A stretch of DNA of 64,000 bases from an uncultured Bacteroides sp. (GTDB lineage Bacteria > Bacteroidota > Bacteroidia > Bacteroidales > Bacteroidaceae): assembly GCA_945607605.1 (NCBI GenBank), contig CALYZE010000001.1, positions 62,001 to 126,000 of the forward strand, written 5' to 3'. Of the stretch, positions 19,695-29,260 are shown in pieces; the stretch's first letter is position 1; each line of letters opens with the position of its first letter. The notes under the pieces are model-generated. The model did not search any database and was not told the origin of the DNA. It saw only the letters and a program-made list of their open reading frames with translations. Both the position numbers and the translations under genes were made by a program.

Positions 19695-20852
19695 ATGAAA
19701 TATCTGTATACTGCACTCATTTTGACTGCTCTATGTCAAAACGGAACTGCCGCTCAAGAAAAGAGCAACGGACTGTTCGGCAAAGTCAAGAGCACTTTCT
19801 CCTCTGAAATTAAAATAGGAACTCATACGTTTAAAGACGGTAGTGTATATACCGGCGAAATGAAAGGCCGTCATCCCAACGGTAAAGGGAAAACTGTTTT
19901 CAAGAACGGCGATGTATTTGAAGGAGAATATATCAAAGGCAAGCGCGAAGGCTTTGGAACTTATACGTTTACTGATGGTGAAAAGTATGAAGGACAATGG
20001 TTTCAGGACCAACAGCATGGTAAAGGCATTTATTACTTCATGAATAATAACCGCTATGATGGTATGTGGTTTCAAGATTACCAGCACGGCAAAGGTATCA
20101 TGTATTATTACAACGCTGACATGTATGAGGGTGATTGGGTGAACGACAAACGCGAAGGACAAGGAACATATACCTGGAAAAACGGTTCCAAATACATAGG
20201 CTCTTGGAAAAACGACAAAAAGGATGGCGAAGGTACGCTGACTTGGAACGATGGTTGTTCATACAAAGGCTTGTGGAAGAATGATTCTCGCGAAGGTAAA
20301 GGTACTTTTGAATACGCCAACGGTGATAAATATGTAGGCGATTGGCTAGATGATATGCAGCATGGTAAAGGCATTTACTTCTTCAATACCGGCGATCGTT
20401 ATGAAGGTTCTTATGTACAAGGCGATCGTACAGGAGAGGGAATTTATTACCATGCCAACGGTAATAAGTATGTAGGTCATTTTAAAGATGGCAAACAAGA
20501 AGGCCGTGGTATATTTACGTGGACAAGCGGTGCCGTATATGATGGCGAATGGAAAGATAATCAACGCAATGGCAAAGGTATATATAAATGGAATGTAGGC
20601 GACTCTTACGAAGGAGAGTGGAAAGATAATAAGTTCAATGGACAGGGTACACTAATCCTGACCGATGGAACTAAATATAAAGGCGGTTTTGTAAATGGGC
20701 TGGAAGAAGGTAACGGTATACAGGAAGACAAGAATGGAAATCGCTTCGAAGGCTTTTTCAAACAAGGAAAAAAAGACGGTCCTTTTGTGGAAACCGACAA
20801 GAATGGGAAAGTAATCCAAAAAGGAACTTATAAAATGGGAAGAAAGAACTAA
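19695..20852 (+). CDS. Secreted MORN-repeat protein
   Basis: 385 aa. A signal peptide (cleavage near TAAQ, residue 20) is followed by about 14 tandem 23-residue MORN repeats spanning about 45-375, each with the core G-x-x-Y-x-G-x-W/F ... G-x-G. Single repeats vary in sequence, so the array is old, not a recent expansion. MORN arrays form elongated beta hairpin rods that bind membranes or partner proteins; the partner here is unknown. Export to the periplasm or surface is implied by the leader, and there is no lipobox or C-terminal sorting domain. It stands alone with its own promoter and a terminator shared with prs. Confidence 0.88.
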   Translation: MKYLYTALILTALCQNGTAAQEKSNGLFGKVKSTFSSEIKIGTHTFKDGSVYTGEMKGRHPNGKGKTVFKNGDVFEGEYIKGKREGFGTYTFTDGEKYEGQWFQDQQHGKGIYYFMNNNRYDGMWFQDYQHGKGIMYYYNADMYEGDWVNDKREGQGTYTWKNGSKYIGSWKNDKKDGEGTLTWNDGCSYKGLWKNDSREGKGTFEYANGDKYVGDWLDDMQHGKGIYFFNTGDRYEGSYVQGDRTGEGIYYHANGNKYVGHFKDGKQEGRGIFTWTSGAVYDGEWKDNQRNGKGIYKWNVGDSYEGEWKDNKFNGQGTLILTDGTKYKGGFVNGLEEGNGIQEDKNGNRFEGFFKQGKKDGPFVETDKNGKVIQKGTYKMGRKN

Positions 20853-20873
20853 CAGAATAAGATTTAAATATAA

Positions 20874-20909
20874 AAGGCTGCGTCATGTTCATTTGAACTG
20901 CGCAGCCTT
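20874..20909. terminator. Bidirectional terminator between the MORN gene and prs
   Basis: AAGGCTGCG (20874-20882) pairs with CGCAGCCTT (20901-20909), flanked by A-rich sequence on the left and TCATTTTTA on the right. Confidence 0.85.
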
Positions 20910-20944
20910 CATTTTTATGTTTTAATTATCTAAAAGAAGAATGT

Positions 20945-21883
20945 TTAGATAATGTATTGTGAACTGATAGATTCGTTATTCATAACGCGCTTGATTGTTT
21001 CAGCAAACATATCGGCAATGCTCAATTGTTTCACCTTTGCACATTTCTTAGAATACGGAATGCTGTCTGTAAATACCATTTCAGACAAGGCAGACTCTTG
21101 TACACGGAATGAAGCAGGATCGGACATTACACAGTGACTGGCAATGGCACGAACTGATTGGGCTCCACCTTCCAGCATAACGTTGGCTGCTTTAGTGATG
21201 GTACCGGCTGTATCTACAATATCGTCAATCAATACCACGTTTTTGTCCTGCACATCACCAATAATTTGCATACTGGCCACTACATTCGCTTTTTCACGTG
21301 TCTTGTTACACAACACCAAGGGTACACCCAGATATTTAGAGAAGGTGCTGGCACGCTTTGAACCGCCCACGTCGGGAGTAGCAATTACCAGATTATCCAA
21401 CTTTAATGATTCGATATAAGGAAGGAATACAGCTGACGCATAGAGGTGATCTACCGGAATGTCGAAGAAACCTTGGATTTGGTCAGCATGGAGATCCATG
21501 GTGATTAAGCGGTCAATACCTGCTACTGAAAGCAAGTCAGCAACCAACTTAGCTCCGATAGACACACGGGGTTTGTCTTTTCTGTCCTGACGTGCCCAAC
21601 CGAAATACGGTATCACAGCTACCACGCTTTTGGCTGATGCTCTTTTAGCTGCATCAATCATCAGCAAAAGTTCCATTAAATTGTCAGAGTTAGGAAAGGT
21701 TGATTGAACCAAGAATACATGTGCGCCACGAATAGACTCTTCATAAGAAACAGCAAACTCGCCATCAGCAAAATGGGTGATGTTCATATTTCCTAAAGGG
21801 CAATCAAGGCTGGCACAGATTTTTTCTGCAAGATATCTCGAATTTGTTCCCGAGAATACCATAAAAGGTGCTTTTTCGCTCAT
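20945..21883 (-). CDS. prs: Ribose-phosphate pyrophosphokinase
   Basis: 312 aa, normal length. Makes PRPP from ribose 5-phosphate and ATP for nucleotide, His and Trp synthesis. Visible are the ATP-site block PYFGWARQDRKDKPR, the conserved LVQSTFPNSDNLMELL and the PRPP loop LIDDIVDTAGT. Cytoplasmic. ATG at 21883 with a minus-strand -7 element at 21922-21929, so monocistronic and divergent from the large sensor kinase gene. Confidence 0.97.
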   Translation of the reverse strand: MSEKAPFMVFSGTNSRYLAEKICASLDCPLGNMNITHFADGEFAVSYEESIRGAHVFLVQSTFPNSDNLMELLLMIDAAKRASAKSVVAVIPYFGWARQDRKDKPRVSIGAKLVADLLSVAGIDRLITMDLHADQIQGFFDIPVDHLYASAVFLPYIESLKLDNLVIATPDVGGSKRASTFSKYLGVPLVLCNKTREKANVVASMQIIGDVQDKNVVLIDDIVDTAGTITKAANVMLEGGAQSVRAIASHCVMSDPASFRVQESALSEMVFTDSIPYSKKCAKVKQLSIADMFAETIKRVMNNESISSQYII

Positions 21884-21921
21884 TTGTGTAATAAGATGTT
21901 ACCTATTTATTAATTTGCATG

Positions 21922-21929
21922 CAAAGGTA
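21922..21929 (-). promoter_or_regulatory. -7 element for prs
   Basis: Minus-strand TACCTTTG, an exact TAnnTTTG match, 38 bp ahead of the ATG. No clear -33. Confidence 0.6.
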
Positions 21930-21973
21930 TGAATTTCCAGCTACATAACGCAATACTTATTGTAGAAAAAATG

Positions 21974-22004
21974 TTTTTAGTTCCCGGATTTATTTGTAGC
22001 TTTG
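21974..22004 (+). promoter_or_regulatory. Promoter nearly abutting the sensor kinase ATG
   Basis: TAGCTTTG at 21997-22004 matches the -7 element, and TTTT at 21974-21977 sits 19 bases upstream in the -33 position (one mismatch). The ATG at 22009 begins four bases after the -7 box, about where transcription should start, so the mRNA would be leaderless or nearly so. Confidence 0.5.
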
Positions 22005-22008
22005 CTTT

Positions 22009-25000
22009 ATGAAAAGGCTTTCTTCCATATGGGCAACGTGTTTGCTGTATCTTTGTGCAGCCATGGTTTCGTGTGTGGGTACAGCCCCCATGAAGGAAGT
22101 ACGCCTCATAGATTCATTGAACCAAGTAGCCTATACTTATCGTTATAAGGATCTGGATTCATCTTGTTATGCTGCTTCGCGTGCCTATAAAGAAGTAAGC
22201 ATGTACAAACAAGGAAAGGCAGAGGCTTGCAACAATCTGGGTTTTTGCGCTTTCATGCGTATGGATTTCGAACAGGCAGTGAAGTATCATCAAGAGGTTT
22301 ACAACCTCACAAAAAATGAATTGGAACTTCTGATTGCAGATATCGGATTAATGAAGATATACCAACGTACTGCCTTAAACAAGGAGTTCTATGATTATCG
22401 TAACAGTGCGTTGCGTCGCATGAAACGAATCAATGAAGATACCAATCTTTTTGTAGATAAGCATGAGCGACTGCGTTTAAACTATGCCCGTTCGGAATTC
22501 TATATTGTTTCTGCGGTCTATTACTATTATTTGCAACAACGTCCGGAAGCTATCATCTCTATCAACCAAGTACCCGAATATGAAGAGTTGGCAACAGATA
22601 CCAATCAGTGGTTGTATTATCATTATATAAAAGGTTCTGCCGCTCTGTGCGATGGCGAGACTCCGGATGAACTACGCCTAAAAGAATTTGATGAACTGTA
22701 TACTACTTGGCAATTGGCCTCCAAGAAAGGGTATCTTTATTTTGAGGGAAACGGTGTGCAGGGCCTTGCTAATCTGATGGCTTCACCTGATAATTATGAG
22801 TTTTTTCAAAACCGACGCTCGCATGCCTTGAAACAATTCGACATACCGGTAGATTCTTTGTTACCCATGCGATTGGGGCAACTGGCCTTAAAGAAATTTC
22901 GTCAATACAATGATTTATATCAGATTGCAGGAGCTTATGTATCTATAGGCAAATATCTGAATGCACACAAGAGATATGAAGAAGCATTGGATACGTTAAC
23001 AACAGCGTTGGAGTGTGTGAATGATCATCACCGCCTCTATTATAACTGTAACGACAGTCTGGATTGGCTGAAAGCCTATGATAACAGAGATACTATTTAC
23101 GTTGAAAAAACATGGATAGAACAAAAACTAAAGACGGTACCGGAGTGGATATCCCGCATTCGCGAACAATTGAGCGTGTCATATGCCGGACTGGAAATGA
23201 AGGAGAAATCAGATTATAACCGCAATATTTATTTGGATATTCTAGAGGATACCCGACAAGACAAAGAATTGGAAAGCCGCTATCTGGCATTAGAGCATGA
23301 AGCCACTCAACTGAATACGTTGCTCTTCTTTGTGATAGTAGGCTTCGTATTGGTAGGTTTGTTTTTCGGATTTTTCAACAAACGCTCTAAATCCAAGAAT
23401 AAACTACATTTGCACCGTCTGCAAGAAATGCTAGATATTTGCCAAAAGATAACCGCTTCTATCCCTGCAGATGCACAAACGGAGGAAGAAGTGACAAACG
23501 CCATCTTATCTGCAGTGACTCCCGAGATGGAAGCACTATTCGGTATGGAGGATATCCGCATAGAAAACCGCCAGTTGTTACTTCCGCATCGAATGGGTAA
23601 GGATGAAGGGGCCATGGTCAAAGTGATTACTCCTTATATACAATGGGCACTGGATAATGGTATGACCTCCATCTCATTGGGAGATGAACGTAGGAAACTG
23701 GAAAAGCAACGCTACATCTACGAACAACATATTGCCGGGAACAAGCGGCAAAACTTGGTAAAAAAGGCATGTATGTCCATAGTGAATGGCATTCATCCTT
23801 ACATTGATCGCATCATCAACGAAGTACATAAGCTGAATCTAAAAGGTTTTATCAAGGATGAGAAGATCAAAAAGGAAAAATATCAATATATCGATGAATT
23901 GGTGACAACCATCAATGAGTACAATGATATTCTGGCTTTATGGATTAAAATGAAACAAGGCACTCTGAGCCTGAATATTGAAACGTTTAGTCTGAATGAG
24001 CTTTTTGACCTGCTAAGAAAAGGAAATCGTGCTTTTGAGATGAAGCAGCAGCGTCTAGAGGTGACACCAACGGATGTCTATGTAAAGGCTGATAAAGCTT
24101 TAACCTTGTTCATGATTAATACCTTGGCAGAAAATGCACGGAAATATACACCGCAGGGCGGAACGATCAAAGTAACGGCCCGCTCAGAAAAGGATTATGT
24201 GGAAATTTCGGTAGAAGACAATGGATGTGGACTGTCGGAAGAAGACGTCGCACGCATCATCGAAGAAAAGATATATGACTCCAAGGCTATTGGTATGAAT
24301 GATGCCATTGATCAGGAAGAATTGAAGAAAAATAAAGGAAGTGGTTTCGGGCTGATGAACTGCAAGGGCATCATTGAAAAATATCGCAAAACGAATGATT
24401 TGTTTAAGGTTTGCCTTTTCAATGTAGAGAGCACATTAGGCAAAGGAAGTCGCTTTTATTTCCGTCTGCCTACGGGCGTTCGCAAGACATTGACTTTTTT
24501 GCTTCTCTGCCTCTCTTTCGGATGGTCTTCTTGCGATGGAGGTACCCAAACTGTGACGAGAGTGGCAACCAGAGATTCAATAGCAGTGACTGCCCGAAAT
24601 GAGTACGAAGCACTATTAGATACGGCTTCTGACTTTGCCAACAGTGCCTATTATAGTAATGTAAACGGCAATTATCAAAAGACTCTGCAATTTGCCGATT
24701 CAGCTATCTATTACCTAAATGCTCACTATCAGAAATATGCACTTTCTCCGCATCGCTTTATGGCGTTGACGGGTGACGGAAAATCGGCAGAACTAGACTG
24801 GTGGAATGAAATGTTCAATTCCGACTTTCATGTCATTTTGGATGTCCGTAATGAGGCTGCAGTCGCATTTCTCGCTCTGAAGCAATGGGATAATTACAGC
24901 TACAACAATGCTGCTTATACTACCTTGTACAAGTTGCTGGGTGAAGACCAATCCTTAGAGGAATACTGCCGTCAGTTGGAACGTTCTACCAATAATAAAT

Positions 25001-26367
25001 TGGTGGGTATCTTACTGGGCGTTATACTTGTTTTTTCATTGTTGTTGGGATACTACATTCTGTATATCCGGAAACGATTGGTGAATCGTTGGAATTTAGA
25101 GCAAGTTTTGGAAATCAACAAACAGATATTTGATGCGTCTTTGCTGTCTGCTCCGGAAACAGAAGAAATGCTGCAACGAGAGGAAAATACATTGAAAGAA
25201 ATTCCGCTGCAAATAGTGAATGCGGCTTTTGATGCGGTCAATGAATTATTGAGCATCGATCGGTTAGGCATTGCCATATACAATGAATCTGCACATCGTT
25301 TGGAATACACCTCCAATCCTTCCGAAGAAGATTTGGATGAAGACCTCTTTTGGAAGGATTTCATGCAACGCTGTTTTGACAGCCAGACTTATCTGACAGA
25401 AATTGATATTCAAGCCTTGCCACTCGTGGTGGATGTAGGCGGAACATCTCGCTGCATCGGTGTCTTGTGTCTAGAACGACGCGAAGGTACGGAGCAGGAA
25501 AGTGATCATTTATTGTTGGAGTTAATTGCACGTTATGTAGCCATTGTCATATTTAATGCTGTAGTAAAACTGGCTACTAAATACAGAGATATTGAAACGG
25601 CTCAAGATGAAGTACGTCGTGCCTCTTGGGAGGATGAGTTGTTGCATGTACAGAATATGGTACTTGATAATTGCCTCTCTACCATTAAACATGAAACCAT
25701 ATATTATCCGAACAAAATCAAGCAATTAATAGGAAAACTACGTGCAGGGCAACTTACGGATACAGAAGAGCAAGAGATCGTATCCGCCATTGGAGAATTG
25801 ATAGAATATTACAAGGGCATCTTTACGATACTCAATTCGTGTGCATCCCGCCAATTGGAGGAAGTCACTTTCAGACGATCTGTTATCGCTGTACCCGATC
25901 TGTTAAATGCTGCGGAGAAATATTTCCGTAAGGTAAATAAAGGACATAAAGGTAACATTACTCTTCAGATCGAACCGTTGGAAGAAAATGTGGTCGGAGA
26001 TATAAACCAGTTACGCTTTTTATTAGAGAATTTGATAGACGAAGCTCTTTCCGATCCCGCTGATGGGGATCTATTGCTTCGGGCTGCCAAGGATGAAGAG
26101 TATGTGCGTTTCATTTTTACAGATAAACGGCGAGAGAGAACACGTGAAGAATTGAATCAGCTTTTCTATCCGAACCTGGCACGTATGACCGCCGGCGAGA
26201 GAGGAAAGTTGCACGGAGTGGAATACCTGGTTTGCAAGCAAATTATTCGTGACCACGACGAGTTTGTCGGACGTCGCGGTTGCCGTATCAATGCAGAACC
26301 GGAAGAAAATGGCGGTTATACCGTTTATTTCACCATTCCAAGAAAGTTTTCACCCAATAGATTATAA
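22009..26367 (+). CDS. Two-module membrane sensor histidine kinase
   Basis: 1452 aa. Module 1: lipoprotein-type leader (MVSC, Cys22), a helical TPR-like sensor, a membrane helix (about 437-457), a possible phosphoacceptor helix, then a full HATPase domain (about 684-820) with N-box AENARKY, G1 EDNGCGL and G2 GSGFGLMNCKG. Module 2: a second leader-like helix (about 823-842, ending GWSSC), a periplasmic segment, a membrane helix (about 995-1018), a GAF-like region, an H-box-like IKHETIYYP near 1228, and an ATPase-like end whose G1 and G2 glycines are lost. It looks like the Bacteroidetes DUF5112/DUF5113 architecture (from memory). The topology is consistent: both sensors outside, both kinase parts inside. 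The response regulator follows by 34 bp. Confidence 0.82.
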   Translation: MKRLSSIWATCLLYLCAAMVSCVGTAPMKEVRLIDSLNQVAYTYRYKDLDSSCYAASRAYKEVSMYKQGKAEACNNLGFCAFMRMDFEQAVKYHQEVYNLTKNELELLIADIGLMKIYQRTALNKEFYDYRNSALRRMKRINEDTNLFVDKHERLRLNYARSEFYIVSAVYYYYLQQRPEAIISINQVPEYEELATDTNQWLYYHYIKGSAALCDGETPDELRLKEFDELYTTWQLASKKGYLYFEGNGVQGLANLMASPDNYEFFQNRRSHALKQFDIPVDSLLPMRLGQLALKKFRQYNDLYQIAGAYVSIGKYLNAHKRYEEALDTLTTALECVNDHHRLYYNCNDSLDWLKAYDNRDTIYVEKTWIEQKLKTVPEWISRIREQLSVSYAGLEMKEKSDYNRNIYLDILEDTRQDKELESRYLALEHEATQLNTLLFFVIVGFVLVGLFFGFFNKRSKSKNKLHLHRLQEMLDICQKITASIPADAQTEEEVTNAILSAVTPEMEALFGMEDIRIENRQLLLPHRMGKDEGAMVKVITPYIQWALDNGMTSISLGDERRKLEKQRYIYEQHIAGNKRQNLVKKACMSIVNGIHPYIDRIINEVHKLNLKGFIKDEKIKKEKYQYIDELVTTINEYNDILALWIKMKQGTLSLNIETFSLNELFDLLRKGNRAFEMKQQRLEVTPTDVYVKADKALTLFMINTLAENARKYTPQGGTIKVTARSEKDYVEISVEDNGCGLSEEDVARIIEEKIYDSKAIGMNDAIDQEELKKNKGSGFGLMNCKGIIEKYRKTNDLFKVCLFNVESTLGKGSRFYFRLPTGVRKTLTFLLLCLSFGWSSCDGGTQTVTRVATRDSIAVTARNEYEALLDTASDFANSAYYSNVNGNYQKTLQFADSAIYYLNAHYQKYALSPHRFMALTGDGKSAELDWWNEMFNSDFHVILDVRNEAAVAFLALKQWDNYSYNNAAYTTLYKLLGEDQSLEEYCRQLERSTNNKLVGILLGVILVFSLLLGYYILYIRKRLVNRWNLEQVLEINKQIFDASLLSAPETEEMLQREENTLKEIPLQIVNAAFDAVNELLSIDRLGIAIYNESAHRLEYTSNPSEEDLDEDLFWKDFMQRCFDSQTYLTEIDIQALPLVVDVGGTSRCIGVLCLERREGTEQESDHLLLELIARYVAIVIFNAVVKLATKYRDIETAQDEVRRASWEDELLHVQNMVLDNCLSTIKHETIYYPNKIKQLIGKLRAGQLTDTEEQEIVSAIGELIEYYKGIFTILNSCASRQLEEVTFRRSVIAVPDLLNAAEKYFRKVNKGHKGNITLQIEPLEENVVGDINQLRFLLENLIDEALSDPADGDLLLRAAKDEEYVRFIFTDKRRERTREELNQLFYPNLARMTAGERGKLHGVEYLVCKQIIRDHDEFVGRRGCRINAEPEENGGYTVYFTIPRKFSPNRL

Positions 26368-26401
26368 TCATAATTGTCATTCATAATAAGTAATTGAATA
26401 C

Positions 26402-27130
26402 ATGGAAGAAAAGAAATTTAAAGTGATCATCGTTGAAGATGTTAAACTTGAGCTGAAAGGTACAGAAGAAATCTTTCGCCACGAAATCCCGAATGCCGAA
26501 GTCATTGGTACTGCCATGACGGAACAGGAGTTCTGGATACTCATAGAGGAGGGCATACCCGATTTAGTATTGCTTGATTTAGGTTTAGGAGGCTCTACTA
26601 CCATTGGAGTAGATATTTGTCGTAACATCTTCAAACGCTACCCGGGAGTACATGTATTGATATTTACCGGAGAGATTCTGAATGAGAAATTATGGGTGGA
26701 TGTGCTCGATGCAGGTGCCGACGGCATCATTCTTAAAACAGGAGAGCTACTCACCAAAACAGATGTTCAAGCGGTAATGGACGGCAAAAAGATGGTCTTT
26801 AATCACCCGATTCTTGAAAAGATTGTAGAACGCTTCCGAAAGTCGGTATTGAATGACGCAAAGCGACAAGAAGCCATCATCAGTTATGATATAGATGAAT
26901 ATGATGAACGTTTCCTTCGTCATCTTGCTTTGGGCTATACCAAAGATATGATTGCCAATCTGAAAGGAATGCCTTTCGGTGTGAAATCACTAGAAAAGCG
27001 TCAGAATGATTTGGTGGGACGTCTTTTCCCGGCCAGTGAACGAATAGGAGTGAACGCCACCCGTTTGGCGGTACGCGCCTTGGAACTTCGTATTCTGGAT
27101 ATTGATAACCTGGAAGCTGACGAAGAATAA
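26402..27130 (+). CDS. Response regulator with LuxR-like C-terminal helix-turn-helix
   Basis: 242 aa. Receiver domain with acidic VEDVK, phosphoacceptor Asp in LLDLGLGG and switch Lys in GIILKTGE. The C-terminal part (about 160-235) reads as a helix-turn-helix with DERFLRHLALGYTKDMIANLKGM, like LuxR/GerE output domains but divergent. It follows the two-module kinase by 34 bp and precedes the AbgT transporter by 21 bp, so it is the cognate regulator in a three-gene operon. Its targets are unknown; control of its own operon is plausible. Confidence 0.88.
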   Translation: MEEKKFKVIIVEDVKLELKGTEEIFRHEIPNAEVIGTAMTEQEFWILIEEGIPDLVLLDLGLGGSTTIGVDICRNIFKRYPGVHVLIFTGEILNEKLWVDVLDAGADGIILKTGELLTKTDVQAVMDGKKMVFNHPILEKIVERFRKSVLNDAKRQEAIISYDIDEYDERFLRHLALGYTKDMIANLKGMPFGVKSLEKRQNDLVGRLFPASERIGVNATRLAVRALELRILDIDNLEADEE

Positions 27131-27151
27131 CCTAATTTCAAGCAAAGTCCT

Positions 27152-28606
27152 ATGAAGAATAAATGGCGCATGCCGCATCCCGCAACGATGTTCTTCCTGT
27201 TGACACTGGCAGTCATCTTCTTATCCTGGATATTTGATGTCTATGGCTTAAGTGTGCTGCATCCCGAAACAGGGGAAGAGATACGTGTGCAGAGTTTGTT
27301 GAGCCCTGAAGGCATCCGTTGGTTGCTGCGTCATGCAATCACTAACTTTACGGGATTTGCTCCGTTAGGATTGGTCATTGTGGCAATGTTCGGTATAGGC
27401 GTAGCTCAACATTCGGGCTTTATAGATGCTTGTATCCGTCGGGGAGTACGCAAAAATCGAGATCCATGGCGCATGATTCTTTGGGTCATTGTTTTGGGAT
27501 TATTATCTAATGTAGTAGGGGATGCCGGTTATATTATCCTGCTACCTATTGCAGCAACTTTGTTTCATTCGGTAGGATTGCACCCTATCGGTGGAATTAT
27601 TACCGCTTACGTTTCGGTGTCCTGCGGCTATAGTGCCAATATCCTTTTGAGTACATTAGACCCAATGATTGCAGTAACCACGCAAGAGGCTGCCGATGTG
27701 GCGAATATAGCTCCCGGACAAACTGGTCCGTTGTGTAACTATTACTTTCTCAGTGTATCCACCTTTTTGTTAGCTTTCATCATTTATTATATTACTCGTA
27801 AAAACCTGCTGCCTACTTTAGGAGAATATGAAGGAACCATTCGCTTTTCCGGTTATAAGCAATTATCCCGTAAGGAACGAAGGAGCATGATGATTGCTGT
27901 CATCGTTGGGTTGCTTTATGTAGCGATGATCTTGTGGGCTACCTTTTCTTCTTGGGGAATATTGAGAGGAGTCAATGGTGGCTTAATCCGTTCTCCGTTT
28001 ATTGTAGGAATCTTATTTTTGATTTCTTTGGGTATCGGATTAATGGGAATGGTCTATGGCCTTGCTTCCGGCCGTTATCGGACAGACGGAGATGTGATAG
28101 AGGGGTTGACCCAACCCATGAAGCTGCTGGGAGTTTATTTTGTGATTGCCTTCTTTGCTTCACAAATGTTCGCTTGTTTTGAATACTCTCATTTAGATAA
28201 ATGCATAGCTATTATGGGAGCTGACCTATTATCTTCTGTCCGCTTAGAGAGCTTGTGGATATTAATCCTCTTCATTATGTTTACGGCTCTCGTCAATCTC
28301 ATTATGGTTTCAGCTACGTCCAAATGGGCTTTTATGTCTTTCATCTTTGTTCCGGTACTGGCAGGCATGGGTATCTCTCCGGATATGACCCAATGCGCTT
28401 ACCGCATTGGCGATAGTGCGACGAATGCCATTACACCTTTCATGTTTTACATGCCATTAGTGCTGACCTATATGCAGCAATACGACAAACAATCTACTTA
28501 TGGTTCGTTGCTTAAATATACTTGGAGATATTCCTTGTTTATCCTTCTGGCTTGGACTCTATTGTTTGTAGTTTGGTATATCAGCGGTTTACCTCTGGGT
28601 TTGTAG
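27152..28606 (+). CDS. AbgT-family transporter
   Basis: 484-aa polytopic inner membrane protein with about 11-13 hydrophobic segments. The family pattern is clear: NFTGFAPLGLVIVAMFGIGVAQHSG, NVVGDAGYIILLPIAA and the C-terminal YRIGDSATNAITPFM. AbgT proteins import p-aminobenzoyl-glutamate or, in YdaH/MtrF relatives, export sulfonamides. Which of these applies cannot be told here. It is the last gene of the kinase-regulator operon, so the two-component system may sense a folate breakdown product or a drug-like compound (inference). Confidence 0.9.
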   Translation: MKNKWRMPHPATMFFLLTLAVIFLSWIFDVYGLSVLHPETGEEIRVQSLLSPEGIRWLLRHAITNFTGFAPLGLVIVAMFGIGVAQHSGFIDACIRRGVRKNRDPWRMILWVIVLGLLSNVVGDAGYIILLPIAATLFHSVGLHPIGGIITAYVSVSCGYSANILLSTLDPMIAVTTQEAADVANIAPGQTGPLCNYYFLSVSTFLLAFIIYYITRKNLLPTLGEYEGTIRFSGYKQLSRKERRSMMIAVIVGLLYVAMILWATFSSWGILRGVNGGLIRSPFIVGILFLISLGIGLMGMVYGLASGRYRTDGDVIEGLTQPMKLLGVYFVIAFFASQMFACFEYSHLDKCIAIMGADLLSSVRLESLWILILFIMFTALVNLIMVSATSKWAFMSFIFVPVLAGMGISPDMTQCAYRIGDSATNAITPFMFYMPLVLTYMQQYDKQSTYGSLLKYTWRYSLFILLAWTLLFVVWYISGLPLGL

Positions 28607-28782
28607 CCAAAATATGATTGTTAGAAGTGATTTTCACAATACTGACACTGTTTTTCGAACAAAGTTCTAATATTCATGCTGATAAATAAATGATTATGTA
28701 TCCTTATTGATAATTAATCATTACTTATCGTTTATAGCCTCTATCTTTTCTTTAGGAGTCCTTCATTTTTTAGATACAATTA

Positions 28783-28813
28783 TTTGCAGTTTTCACAAAA
28801 AAACGTACCTTTG
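28783..28813 (+). promoter_or_regulatory. Promoter of the tRNA-Arg gene
   Basis: TTTG (28783-28786), 19 bases, TACCTTTG (28806-28813): an exact match to the Bacteroides housekeeping consensus, 16 bp before the tRNA. Confidence 0.85.
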
Positions 28814-28829
28814 CACCGCAATTAAGGAT

Positions 28830-28903
<74 letters not shown>

Positions 28904-28911
28904 CATAAAAA

Positions 28912-28955
28912 AACGCTAACAAGTTATTAAGTAACCGGTTAGCGTTTTCTTTTTT
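28912..28955 (+). terminator. Terminator after tRNA-Arg
   Basis: AACGCTAAC (28912-28920) pairs with GTTAGCGTT (28938-28946), followed by TTCTTTTTT. Confidence 0.9.
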
Positions 28956-28995
28956 AAGAAACATGCTTTTATACTGAAATCTTTATACGAAAGAA

Positions 28996-29229
28996 TCAGT
29001 GATTGCAAACTTTGGATATATCTACTGTAAATCCGTCGTTAATGGGCATAAACTTACCTTTCTCCTTTAGGAAGGCGATGAGTTCGTCCGCATCCATCTC
29101 TTCGGCCGAACAAGTGTAAAACCGTTGGTCTTTACCAAACTTTTGAACGATGGCATCTCTAAGAGATGACTCTGAATAGCTGTTGCCTTCCATCATGTGG
29201 AGGACTTCATGACCGTGTATCTGTTCCAT
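28996..29229 (-). CDS. YecH-family putative metal-binding protein
   Basis: 77 aa. It begins IHGHEVLHMM and holds RFYTCSAEEMDADELIAFL, KGKF and a C-terminal VCNH, the same layout as Escherichia coli YecH (DUF2492). The His near the start, the central Cys and the terminal Cys-Asn-His are likely metal ligands. Small, cytoplasmic, of unknown role. ATG at 29229 with a minus-strand -7 box at 29253-29260, so transcribed alone. Confidence 0.88.
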   Translation of the reverse strand: MEQIHGHEVLHMMEGNSYSESSLRDAIVQKFGKDQRFYTCSAEEMDADELIAFLKEKGKFMPINDGFTVDISKVCNH

Positions 29230-29252
29230 AATCTTTCATTATTTATTTGATG

Positions 29253-29260
29253 CAAAGATA
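29253..29260 (-). promoter_or_regulatory. -7 element for the YecH-like gene
   Basis: Minus-strand TATCTTTG, exact match to TAnnTTTG, 23 bp ahead of the ATG. Confidence 0.6.

Noticed and set aside
24478..24540. Internal start giving two separate kinase genes
   Set aside because: A TTG at about 24492 followed by a lipoprotein-like leader could start a second gene, but there is no stop in the frame between the halves, and the topology is consistent with one fused protein.
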